DNA of 64,000 nt from NCBI RefSeq assembly GCF_028610625.1, contig NZ_JAQQWU010000011.1, positions 1-64,000 of the forward strand, in the 5' to 3' direction. The notes beneath the pieces are model-generated. The model saw only the letters and a program-made list of their open reading frames with translations. It was not told where the DNA came from and searched no databases. A program made the translations under genes and the position numbers. The DNA is from Guptibacillus spartinae. Lineage in GTDB: Bacteria; Bacillota; Bacilli; Bacillales; Guptibacillaceae. Below, in pieces: positions 1-7,194 of the stretch (position 1 is its first letter; each line of letters starts with the position of its first letter).

Positions 1-194
1 GACACCAATTACGTTAGAGGGACTTGGGGTGACTGGCAAGTCTTTTTTTTTATGCCCTTATTAAAATAAGTGCAGGACTCTGCATTTTTCTGTTGCAAAG
101 GTCTGCACTTCTATTTTGCAATAAACAGCTCATTTATTGGAATTAAAAATAATGCTGTTTAATTATTACTAATTTCATGAAAGGGGATGAGGAT

Positions 195-371
195 ATGGAG
201 AAAAGAATGAGAAAAAGTATTAGAAATTCTTATTTAATTAATATAAAAAATCAATTGAAAACTATATCTGCCCTGTTCTTTCTTACTAATATAAGTAATT
301 TTAAGCAGAGAATAAGAACTATAAAAGTCTGCAATCATAAGATTGCAACAGAGAAATGTTACTTATATTGA
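195..371 (+). CDS. possible small basic peptide, doubtful
   Basis: A 58-residue Lys/Arg-rich frame starts at ATG 195 behind a purine-rich GGGGATGAGGAT stretch that could serve as a ribosome site (an upstream in-frame ATG is at 177). I recognise no family. Its 3' end runs through a palindrome (330-347) that recurs at the end of the next gene. In DNA this AT-rich such a frame can arise by chance, so it is listed mainly because the 5' context is fair. Confidence 0.2.
   Translation: MEKRMRKSIRNSYLINIKNQLKTISALFFLTNISNFKQRIRTIKVCNHKIATEKCYLY
330..347. repeat. palindrome TGCAATcATAAGaTTGCA, copy 1
   Basis: An 18-bp imperfect palindrome with 7-bp arms (TGCAATC/GATTGCA). A near-identical copy lies at 1231-1248, so the pair brackets the 282-aa gene. 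It could be a binding site for an element-encoded DNA-binding protein or a small mobile repeat. Confidence 0.5.
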
Positions 372-395
372 GTTAATTTGAACTTGGTGAGGAAT

Positions 396-1241
396 ATGAA
401 AAAGAAGCCAAGTTCTAATCTTGATATATTAAACGATTCTTATGAAGGTATGTGTTATAAAAAAGCATTAGAATTCCTTCATAATAAAAGAAGTGATGAG
501 GAATATATAAATATTCATAATGATTCAGGTAAACGAAATACACTTGCTTGGCCCGAATTGATAAAGCTTAGAGAAGATATGGATCTATATAGGAAGTATT
601 TATTAAAGTTTTCCTTATTAAAACGTCGGTTAGTGTTAATGAACGAAGAAATTATTGGATTCAGTCAACAGGCACTCTATGAAAAATATGGAATTAGCTT
701 TAATCCAATTGCTCGATTTATTGGTAAAAAGAGATCTGGTCCAAGAGCAAAAGCAAAACCCAAAATAAGAAATATTGAAACGAACGTTGATTTCAATAAA
801 GAGTTTATTGCTTTTATAGCATTATTAAGTAGAGTTCCAATTGATTGGTTGGAAGAAGAAATCCCAAGTGAAAAATGGTGCGAAAATTACTTCCGTTACC
901 TACCAGGATCAAGAATGAAAGAAAACGAATTTCTAGAAATACTTGCTTCTTGTTCTTCACAAAAGAGCCATGATGTAAGGGGCATAATTTTAGAAACTGA
1001 AGATTCAGAGGATATTTTTATTCGGTTGGAATCAATGAATGGTGGATTTATTATTGAGTTATTCAATAAAGATAGTCCCTACAAAGATATATTATATTTG
1101 CTAGATTTAGTTAAAGAATTCGATATAAAAACTGGGAGTATGCAAACGGTAATACCAACACAAGTGAATTTCACAATTATTTCTCAAAATAGTCCTTTGA
1201 AAATAATTAATCCTCCAGAATTTTGTCTGCTGCAATTATAA
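396..1241 (+). CDS. hypothetical protein of the accessory island
   Basis: I do not recognise this 282-residue soluble protein. It has no signal peptide or membrane segment. The N-terminal third is basic and helical, with an RSGPRAKAKPK stretch near residues 108-118 that could bind nucleic acid. The C-terminal half contains acidic, strand-like segments. The start is uncertain: ATG 396 sits only three bases behind GGTGAGG, while TTG 378 is in frame but has a weak ribosome site. The base composition is very AT-rich, like the rest of 1-5.2 kb, which fits mobile-element origin. The stop codon lies inside the palindrome at 1231-1248. The reading frame is clearly coding-like; the function is unknown. 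Confidence 0.6.
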   Translation: MKKKPSSNLDILNDSYEGMCYKKALEFLHNKRSDEEYINIHNDSGKRNTLAWPELIKLREDMDLYRKYLLKFSLLKRRLVLMNEEIIGFSQQALYEKYGISFNPIARFIGKKRSGPRAKAKPKIRNIETNVDFNKEFIAFIALLSRVPIDWLEEEIPSEKWCENYFRYLPGSRMKENEFLEILASCSSQKSHDVRGIILETEDSEDIFIRLESMNGGFIIELFNKDSPYKDILYLLDLVKEFDIKTGSMQTVIPTQVNFTIISQNSPLKIINPPEFCLLQL

Positions 1242-1248
1242 GGTTGCA
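1231..1248. repeat. palindrome TGCAATtATAAGgTTGCA, copy 2
   Basis: Second copy of the palindrome at 330-347, differing at two positions. It overlaps the last codons and stop of the 282-aa gene. Confidence 0.5.
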
Positions 1249-1272
1249 GTGTAATTCTTAATAGTATATCTG

Positions 1273-1301
1273 AACAACCTCCTAAAAAGGAGGTTGTTTT
1301 T
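1273..1301 (+). terminator. hairpin that doubles as a ribosome-site mask
   Basis: A perfect 11-bp inverted repeat (AACAACCTCCT, loop AAAA, AGGAGGTTGTT) is followed by a short T run. It looks like a terminator for the upstream gene. Its 3' arm is also the strong AAGGAGG ribosome site of the 50-aa frame that starts at 1302, so folding would hide that site. Confidence 0.6.
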
Positions 1302-1454
1302 ATGTCATTAAATAAAAGAAAAGAAGAAGATAATAGAAAAAGAGAGAATGCATTGAGGTTATTAGAAAGTTGGATAAATAAACATGAAAAAGAAGAAATG
1401 AATAACAATGTCGAAATAGTTAGAGATGGTAGTAATTATAATGAAAAAGTATAG
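1302..1454 (+). CDS. small charged peptide upstream of HTH protein
   Basis: A 50-residue frame starting at ATG 1302, eight bases after a strong AAGGAGG site. The product is rich in Lys, Glu and Asn and is probably helical and soluble. Its last codons overlap the ATG (1441) of the following HTH protein, an arrangement typical of translational coupling, and this supports its being real. I recognise no family. Small charged proteins like this occur beside excisionase-type regulators in integrative elements, so an accessory or control role is plausible but unproven. Confidence 0.5.
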   Translation: MSLNKRKEEDNRKRENALRLLESWINKHEKEEMNNNVEIVRDGSNYNEKV

Positions 1455-1635
1455 GGGAATTGAAGATTTCCCTATAATTCTGACTGCAAAAGATATTAGT
1501 GAAATTTTACATGTATCAAAACCAACTGCTTACGAAATTATGAACCGGCCTGACTTCCCGGTAATGAAGTTTGGAAGAAGTAAAAGGGTTTTAAAAACAG
1601 AGTTTTTTAAATGGATATCAACTAACAGTAGTTAA
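1441..1635 (+). CDS. excisionase-like helix-turn-helix protein
   Basis: A 64-residue protein with the compact layout of Xis/HTH_17-type DNA-binding proteins: LTAKDISEILHVSKPTAYEI forms the winged HTH (about residues 13-32), followed by the wing VMKFGRSKRV and a final helix. Such proteins steer site-specific recombination or regulate element genes. ATG 1441 is preferred because it overlaps the end of the upstream 50-aa frame; ATG 1426 is also in frame. No integrase gene is inside the window, so the recombinase partner, if any, would be to the left. The family call is firm; the excisionase role is inferred from the tRNA half-gene at 5263. Confidence 0.75.
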   Translation: MKKYRGIEDFPIILTAKDISEILHVSKPTAYEIMNRPDFPVMKFGRSKRVLKTEFFKWISTNSS

Positions 1636-1713
1636 GTTACTAATAAATAAACAACTTAAACAGGAATAGTAGAACATTAATTAAAATTATATTTTAAATG
1701 GATGAGGTGTGTT

Positions 1714-1877
1714 GTGAATCTAGAGAAGAACTTTGAAGAATACACTGAATTAAAGACTGAGTAGTTTGTAGATGGTTAATTGTGAGAACCGTACCGTTGA
1801 CTCAATATAAGGAATATGAGAATGGTTTAGAAGAAAACAAAGAAGTGGATAAACAAATTAGAAAAAACCGATAAGTT
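1714..1877 (+). pseudogene. short decayed reading frame
   Basis: From GTG 1714 a coding-like stretch runs for 16 codons (NLEKNFEEYTELKTE) and stops at TAG 1762-1764. After a REP-like segment, another coding-like stretch (YKEYENGLEENKEVDKQIRK) follows before the hairpin at 1862. This looks like a small acidic-helical protein gene broken by a stop and an insertion. The parent family is not recognised. Confidence 0.3.
1781..1795. repeat. REP-like core TGTGAGAACCGTACC
   Basis: Shares the GTGAGAACCGT core with longer inverted-repeat elements at 5376-5402 and 30273-30299. It appears as a truncated or degenerate copy. Confidence 0.35.
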
Positions 1878-1894
1878 AACTCATCGGTTTTTTT
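1862..1894 (+). terminator. rho-independent terminator
   Basis: AAAAAACCGAT, a self-complementary AGTTAACT-like centre, then ATCGGTTTTTTT. The A-run/T-run symmetry makes it active in both directions. It ends the block that holds the HTH gene and the decayed frame. Confidence 0.65.
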
Positions 1895-1969
1895 CTAATT
1901 ATAAAATTGTTAAAAGGGGAAATTAATTCATTTAAAGAATATAGCTAGCTATATATAAGTGAGTGATAG

Positions 1970-2189
1970 ATGAGTAATAAGTTGTACTATTTAAATCAGA
2001 TTCGAGAAGAAATAGGTGTGAGTAACTTAGATTTGTAGCAGCAATTTGCTAAACACTTTAACAATCCAATAATTTAAAGAAGTGATGTTAAAGAACGGAT
2101 AATAACTGAGGAGCATTAATTACATTCAAGGTACCAAAATGAATTTATGTGATTACTTCAATTATATAAAAGAGAGTAACCAAAAGTTA
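1970..2189 (+). pseudogene. degenerate gene with several in-frame stops
   Basis: From ATG 1970 one frame reads like a protein (NKLYYLNQIREEIGVSNLDL, then QQFAKHFNNPII, RSDVKERIITEEH, LHSRYQNEFM) but is interrupted by TAG, TAA, TAA, TGA and TAA codons. Protein-like composition between the stops suggests a decayed element gene of about 75 codons. I do not recognise the family. The 1636-2277 stretch holds nothing else except the REP-like core, the terminator and the promoter of the next operon. Confidence 0.35.
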
Positions 2190-2205
2190 AAAGATTATAA
2201 AAGAA

Positions 2206-2233
2206 TTACTTAAGAATTACCATATGCTATGAT
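2206..2233 (+). promoter_or_regulatory. likely sigma-A promoter of the sce7726 operon
   Basis: An extended -10 box (TGCTATGAT, 2225-2233) with a weak TTACTT at 2206-2211 sixteen bases upstream. It lies 45 bases before the ATG of the first operon gene, which has a strong AAGGAGGGA site at 2262-2270. Confidence 0.45.
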
Positions 2234-2277
2234 ATAAATGGGAATTATATAGCTTAAAAATAAGGAGGGACATAGAT

Positions 2278-3123
2278 ATGAGTAACAATATGCTTTTAAA
2301 TAGACTCTTTACTCGTAATATATTTATGGACCTAATTAATGAAAATGATAATTCTTTATATAGTACATGTGTAGAAAGATACGTAAATAATATCACATCA
2401 ACAAAGAATAGAGCATTAATTAGTGAAATTTATAATTACTTGAAGAAAGAATATAGAAATGAGTACTATTATAAAAACACACTTTTAAACAAACTCCTAC
2501 TTGGAAGGCATAGTTTAAACACAACCACTGCTTTATCAGAAATTCCCATCAATAAGTCAAAAGCTGATTTTGTATTAATTAATGGAAAAGCGACAGTTTA
2601 TGAAATAAAAACTGAATTAGATACCTTTGATCGTTTGGATAGCCAGCTCCATGATTATTATAAAGCTTTCAACAACGTTTGTGTTGTGACATCAGAATCG
2701 AATTATCAGAAGGCCAAAAGAATGTTGGAAGATACAAATGTAGGAATTTGTATATTAACTGATAGAAATACAATAAGTACAAGGCAAAAACCTCAAGAAG
2801 ATAATTCAAAGTTAGATCATACAGTACTATTTAAAGTTTTAAGGAAGTATGAATTTGAAAATATACTTCTTTCTCATTATGGAAAGCTTCCTGTTACCTC
2901 TCAGGTTAAGTACTATAAAACATGTTATAAGATGTTTGCCAGCATAGAAATAGACTTAGCTTATCGATATGTAATTCAACAACTAAAACAAAGGGGTTTT
3001 ATTGAGATAGATGAATATAAAAGTGTCCCTTATGAATTGAAATTTATGGTATACTTTTCAAAATATAGAAAAAACGACTATTTAAAATTAAATAATTTTC
3101 TAATAAAACATTGGAGGGGTTAG
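2278..3123 (+). CDS. sce7726 family protein, PD-(D/E)xK nuclease-like
   Basis: A 281-residue soluble protein that I recognise as sce7726-like. I know of no established function for the family. The region around residues 88-115 has the layout of a PD-(D/E)xK nuclease core: Glu88, then Asp97 in KADFVL, a short hairpin, then Glu109-x-Lys111 in VYEIK, followed by a helix and a VCVVTS strand. The C-terminal third is helical and basic. It is the first gene of a three-gene unit; its stop lies two bases before the ATG of the sce7725-type gene. Fold and nuclease activity are inferences from the motif; the family call rests on the paired arrangement and overall sequence pattern. Confidence 0.75.
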   Translation: MSNNMLLNRLFTRNIFMDLINENDNSLYSTCVERYVNNITSTKNRALISEIYNYLKKEYRNEYYYKNTLLNKLLLGRHSLNTTTALSEIPINKSKADFVLINGKATVYEIKTELDTFDRLDSQLHDYYKAFNNVCVVTSESNYQKAKRMLEDTNVGICILTDRNTISTRQKPQEDNSKLDHTVLFKVLRKYEFENILLSHYGKLPVTSQVKYYKTCYKMFASIEIDLAYRYVIQQLKQRGFIEIDEYKSVPYELKFMVYFSKYRKNDYLKLNNFLIKHWRG

Positions 3124-3125
3124 CT

Positions 3126-4067
3126 ATGTATTTACCGTACTTGAGGGGGAGACAATATGAACTTTTAGCTCTCAGAGAATTAATTGAATTAGATCTAATA
3201 AGTGAGAGAATCAATCCAATAATCGAACCAATCAAACCATCTGCAACTTTGATTAAAACTCTAAAAGTATTTATAGATAATGAAAGGGAAATTTCAGTCA
3301 TACACAATCCAAAAGTAGGTAACTTTAACAAGGAAATTACGATGTTAAAAAAGAGTGATTGGACACAAAAATTTGATGAGTTTATTCATAACTCTAATAT
3401 TACTTTATCCCACATAATGAATAAAAACAGCAGAGAAGAATTAAGTCCGATTTTTGAACAAGGTAAAGAAAAAAATGAACTCTTAGTAATTAATAAAGAT
3501 AAGGATTCCTTAGATATTTATCTTGATATATTCAATATTGAGAATCCAAAATATAATTTAATACCAGACAAAAAAGCATTTATGAGAAGAGTTAAAGATC
3601 GCCGAGTATCAATTGCGAATAGATTTGAAAAAGAGGCAAGAAATTCAGATTATAAAGATATTGAAAGCAACTTTTTTTCCGATGATCATTTATTTTTTAA
3701 AGAAGATGGTTTTATAGGTTTTTCTGATTACTCTGTAGTGGGTGAAGAATACTTGGAGTCTGGCTTTGCTCCATATGCTGTAGCTATACATATTGTATAT
3801 TATGATGAAGAAATGAATTTAAGGATAAGACATTTTGTGTCAGAATCAAATGACGATATTTCCGATCCTGCAGGTAAATTTTATGAAGCACTCGAAAAGT
3901 TAGCTTTATGGAAGGATACTGTAGATATAGATACTTATGGTATAAGAAAATTTATGGAACATTATAACGAGGGTTCATACCCAGGTTTAGGTACTGTGAA
4001 AAAACTATCAATTATGCACCATATAGAATTAATTAGTCAATATTTTGATGGGGTAAATAAAGGATGA
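3126..4067 (+). CDS. sce7725 family protein
   Basis: A 313-residue soluble protein opening with YLPYLRGRQYELLALREL, the hallmark start of sce7725-type proteins, which resemble the phage T4 'beta' protein group. Proteins of this type usually sit beside sce7726 members, as here. ATG 3126 is chosen because GGAGGGG (3113-3119) lies six bases before it; the in-frame TTG at 3111 lies upstream of that ribosome site. The stop overlaps the next gene by four bases (ATGA), so translation is probably coupled. No catalytic motif is obvious to me. The role is unknown: partner, inhibitor or sensor for the flanking nuclease-like and RES proteins are all possible. Confidence 0.75.
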   Translation: MYLPYLRGRQYELLALRELIELDLISERINPIIEPIKPSATLIKTLKVFIDNEREISVIHNPKVGNFNKEITMLKKSDWTQKFDEFIHNSNITLSHIMNKNSREELSPIFEQGKEKNELLVINKDKDSLDIYLDIFNIENPKYNLIPDKKAFMRRVKDRRVSIANRFEKEARNSDYKDIESNFFSDDHLFFKEDGFIGFSDYSVVGEEYLESGFAPYAVAIHIVYYDEEMNLRIRHFVSESNDDISDPAGKFYEALEKLALWKDTVDIDTYGIRKFMEHYNEGSYPGLGTVKKLSIMHHIELISQYFDGVNKG

Positions 4068-5143
4068 TTTGTTGCACTAAATGTTTTAAAGACCCGGAAA
4101 TAAAAGCTATTATTGAAGGTATTGGAAAAAAAGTAGAATCTGAGTGTGATACTTGTGGAAAAAGAAATGGGTATATATATGATACTGAAGAAAATGATGA
4201 ATTAGTAGATAGTTTTAATGGATTATTAGAAATATATACTCCTGAATCACAATTACCTGATGATTTTCCAATGGAAAAGAAATACTTACTAAAGAATGAG
4301 TTAGACGATAGGTGGAATATTTTTAACATTGAGAAAGATAAGATATATCCCTTAGTGAAAAACATTTGTGCTGAGAAATACAATGAGACTTCAGACTTGT
4401 TTAATACACCTATTAGTATTTTGGTATTAAATGAAAGCGATTACTTGGAATCAAACTCTCTCCTAAAAACAAATGACTGGAAAAGTTTTGTGAAAGAAAT
4501 AAAGTATCATAATAGATTTAATACAAATTTTATCAATACTAACGTCTTAGATATTTTCTGTGATTATGTAAAAGTCTCCTATAAAAAAGAACAAACCTTT
4601 TATAGGGCAAGAATTTCTCAACAAGAAGAAGGTTTTTCAATTAATGAGATGGGTTGTCCACCGATTGGAAAAGCCTCAGATGGAAGGGCAAATCCATTAG
4701 GTATTAGTTATTTGTATTTATCTAACAATATTGATACTACAATTCATGAAATAAGAGCGGGTACACATGATTACATAACAGTTGGTACCTTTAGGTTAAA
4801 AAGAGATATTGAATTAATAGATTTTATTACCCTAGATAAGATAAGTCCTTTCTCAGAAATAGGATTAGAGCAACATGCTGTAAACAAAGAACATCTTAGG
4901 AAAATAAGTGATGAAATTGCCAAGCCGCTTAGGAGGGGCGATAGCGTACTTGATTATTTACCAACCCAATATATATCTGATTATTTAAAAAGCAAAGGAC
5001 ATGAAGGAATAAGGTATAAAAGTACTATGAATCCAGAGGGATTTAATATAGCTATATTTAATCCAGAATTATTTGAATGTATTGATGTTCAAGTTTATGA
5101 CATAAAAGAAGTGATTCACCGAAAAGAAAAAGTTGTAGAATAA
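4064..5143 (+). CDS. RES-domain protein with Cys-rich N-terminal domain
   Basis: A 359-residue protein. The first about 45 residues hold paired cysteines (CCTKC and CDTC) suggestive of a zinc ribbon, followed by a helical segment like the N-terminal domain seen on HEPN/RES proteins. The C-terminal RES domain (about 175-345) keeps Arg181 in FYRAR, Glu229 in TIHEIRAG, and the late GHEGIRYKST and GFNIAIFNP motifs. RES toxins such as MbcT degrade NAD+, so NAD+ depletion is the expected chemistry if active. It overlaps sce7725 by four bases and ends the operon. No Xre/ParS-type antitoxin gene, the usual RES partner, is nearby, which makes the sce pair the only candidate regulators. Confidence 0.8.
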   Translation: MICCTKCFKDPEIKAIIEGIGKKVESECDTCGKRNGYIYDTEENDELVDSFNGLLEIYTPESQLPDDFPMEKKYLLKNELDDRWNIFNIEKDKIYPLVKNICAEKYNETSDLFNTPISILVLNESDYLESNSLLKTNDWKSFVKEIKYHNRFNTNFINTNVLDIFCDYVKVSYKKEQTFYRARISQQEEGFSINEMGCPPIGKASDGRANPLGISYLYLSNNIDTTIHEIRAGTHDYITVGTFRLKRDIELIDFITLDKISPFSEIGLEQHAVNKEHLRKISDEIAKPLRRGDSVLDYLPTQYISDYLKSKGHEGIRYKSTMNPEGFNIAIFNPELFECIDVQVYDIKEVIHRKEKVVE

Positions 5144-5262
5144 GTATTGTTGATTAATTAATTGTTCACGAAATTTCACAAACTACATAAAAGCAATAGT
5201 ATATAAGTGTTCTGATGAACGCAATTTATTGCTATAATACGGATTTTACTATTCTAATATAG

Positions 5263-5304
5263 CTGGCAGTGTAGAGGTCAGCGGTTCGAGCCCGCTATGC
5301 TCCA
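5263..5304 (+). tRNA. 3' half of tRNA-Ala(GGC), att-site remnant
   Basis: Starts exactly at the anticodon loop (CTGGCAG, anticodon GGC 5265-5267) and continues with the 3' anticodon stem TGTAG, variable loop AGGTC, T arm AGCGG-TTCGAGC-CCGCT and acceptor strand ATGCTCC plus A. Upstream there is no 5' half: no D arm, and no CTACA stem partner. A native-looking terminator follows. This is the pattern left when an element integrates into a tRNA gene by recombination in the anticodon loop; the intact tRNA would lie to the left of the window. It is not functional on its own. Confidence 0.85.
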
Positions 5305-5311
5305 TCTATGA

Positions 5312-5342
5312 AACCCCTCTTGCGGATGCAAGAGGGGTTTTT
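5312..5342 (+). terminator. terminator behind the tRNA half-gene
   Basis: AACCCCTCTTGC, loop GGAT, GCAAGAGGGGTTTTTA: a 12-bp perfect stem. It was probably the original terminator of the tRNA-Ala transcript. Confidence 0.85.
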
Positions 5343-5375
5343 ACTTGTTTGGGTATTTTATCAATATAAAACAAT

Positions 5376-5427
5376 GAATCGTGAGAACCGTCCCCACGAT
5401 TCGCCCACAATTCCCCACGATTCGTAA
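5376..5427. repeat. REP-like element with GAATCGTG arms
   Basis: GAATCGTG-AGAACCGTCCC-CACGATTC forms an 8-bp perfect inverted repeat (5376-5402), followed by another CACGATTC half and a GTAAGAACC remnant. A close relative lies at 30273-30299. The rest of 5428-5530 shows nothing I can name. Confidence 0.6.
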
Positions 5428-5555
5428 GAACCCGATTTCTCTTAAACTCAAAATTCACCTGATACTTGCTTACTCCCCTCTTCATACCCGTGCATAAGAT
5501 AGTATTACTAAATTATTTGTATTGATATTTAGTGATAATAGAAGGAGTGGATAGA

Positions 5556-6896
5556 TTGAAATCAGGAACGAAATTGACGGGCCGAGTGATTTTTAAAGGC
5601 GAACCCGGCTATGAAGAGGCACGGCTAAATTGGAATCCGTATACTAACACATTTCCTCTAGTGATTGTATTCGCGCAAAATCATTATGATGTGTGTAATG
5701 CAATTAAATGGGCACGAGAAAACAATGTTCCTATTCGTGCTCGAGGTGGGCGCCATTCCTTGGAAAGAAATATGGCTACTGTAAAAGATGGCATCACGAT
5801 CGATGTCAGCGAGATGACTCGAATTCGCCTAAATAGTAATAAGGAAATAGCTCTTGTAGAAACCGGGAACGATGTAGGTCCGGTTGTAAAGACTTTAGCT
5901 CAAAAAGGCTTTATGTTTCCTTTTGGGGATAGTCCGTCCGTCGGCATTGCCGGTCTTACACTGGGTGGTGGTATTGGACCAATTCAACGCACGATCGGTT
6001 TAGCTAGTGATAACCTTGTTGGAGTAAAAATGGTTGATGCCAGGGGAAGAACACTAAAAGCTGATTATAATAATCATTCTGACCTCTTATGGGCCTCGCG
6101 CGGCGGTGGAGGAGGAAATTTCGGAATCGCTACAGAATACGCGCTGAAATTGCATCGTGCACCTACAAAGGCTACGATTTATAGTATTACATGGCCATGG
6201 AACCAAATGGAAGAGGTAGTTAAGGTTTGGCAAAGGTGGGCTCCTTTTGTTGACGATAGATTAGGCGCTATATTGGAGGTTTTTAGTAAAAACAATGGGT
6301 TACTGCAAGCAACAGGACTGTTTTTAGGTTCAAAAGCGGAGTTAACCAATTTATTAAAACCATTATTAAGAACGGGTACGCCAACAGAGGTTAACATTCA
6401 AACTTCATCCTGGCCATCCGTCGTTGACCAGTGGCTTGTCCCTGACCCAATTCCGTCAGACATGGCGAATAAATTTTCATCATCATATGGTTTTCAACCA
6501 TTTCCAGATGAAGCCATAAAAGTCATGCGCCGTTTTCTTGAGGAAGCAACCGGAACCGAATCCAACTTCTTTTTTCTCAACTGGGGTGGTGAAGTAAGTA
6601 GAATATCTCCAAAAGACACTGCATTCTTCTGGCGTGACCCAAAATATTATTTTGAGTGGAGTGCAACCTGGACAAATCCTTCAGATGCTCGAAGAAATCT
6701 TGCTTTAGTGGAAAGAACCCGCGAGATGTTAAAGCCGTTCTCCAAGGGATCCTATGTTAACGTTCCGGATTTTAACATTGAAAACTATGGCCATGCTTAT
6801 TATGGAACGAATTTTGATAGACTCCGGAAAGTAAAATCAAAATATGACCCGATGAACGTATTTCACTTTCCGCAAAGTATCCCTCCAGCTTATTAG
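5556..6896 (+). CDS. FAD-binding oxidoreductase, berberine-bridge type
   Basis: A 446-residue PCMH-type flavoprotein related to Bacillus YvdP/YgaK. The FAD domain includes RARGGRHS (His near residue 67, the usual 8-alpha-histidyl attachment) and GLTLGGGIG; the C-terminal BBE motif is NYGHAYYG...YDPMNVFHFPQSIPP. The position that carries the second, cysteinyl FAD bond in bicovalent relatives reads GDSPSVG, without Cys, so the flavin is probably attached once. TTG 5556 is chosen because GAAGGAGTGG lies eight bases upstream; GTG 5532 precedes that site. Substrate unknown, probably a sugar or alcohol. Transcribed alone and ended by a terminator at 6938. Confidence 0.85.
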   Translation: MKSGTKLTGRVIFKGEPGYEEARLNWNPYTNTFPLVIVFAQNHYDVCNAIKWARENNVPIRARGGRHSLERNMATVKDGITIDVSEMTRIRLNSNKEIALVETGNDVGPVVKTLAQKGFMFPFGDSPSVGIAGLTLGGGIGPIQRTIGLASDNLVGVKMVDARGRTLKADYNNHSDLLWASRGGGGGNFGIATEYALKLHRAPTKATIYSITWPWNQMEEVVKVWQRWAPFVDDRLGAILEVFSKNNGLLQATGLFLGSKAELTNLLKPLLRTGTPTEVNIQTSSWPSVVDQWLVPDPIPSDMANKFSSSYGFQPFPDEAIKVMRRFLEEATGTESNFFFLNWGGEVSRISPKDTAFFWRDPKYYFEWSATWTNPSDARRNLALVERTREMLKPFSKGSYVNVPDFNIENYGHAYYGTNFDRLRKVKSKYDPMNVFHFPQSIPPAY

Positions 6897-6937
6897 AGTG
6901 TTAGATGATAAAAGGAATAAAAGATCTTATTTATAAG

Positions 6938-6975
6938 AGAGGCGCTATTCTGTTAAGAATGGCGCCTCTTTCTTT
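6938..6975 (+). terminator. terminator of the FAD oxidase gene
   Basis: AGAGGCGCTATTCT, loop GTTA, AGAATGGCGCCTCT, then a T-rich tail TTCTTTG. One G-T wobble in a 14-bp stem. Confidence 0.8.
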
Positions 6976-7194
6976 GTTAGAAAGGTTGGAATGATTCTTT
7001 TTTTAGTGACGGTTTTTGTTTTGCCTTCTATTTATTCGTTTGCTATTAGGTTAAATCAGGGAAATATTGTTAGTATGATAACTAAGAAGGGTAACCACTC
7101 ATGAACAATGTATTATTTCTTATACCTACTAAAAACTATAGTAAACATACAGCTTTCAAAAGAAATATGAATGTGGAGAAGGAGGAACTATCTC

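Noticed and set aside
1-69. Open frame from the window edge ending at TAA 67-69 (DTNYVRGTWGDWQVFFF...), possible tail of an upstream gene
   Set aside because: Only 22 codons are visible, a homopolymer T run lies within it, and nothing identifies the protein.
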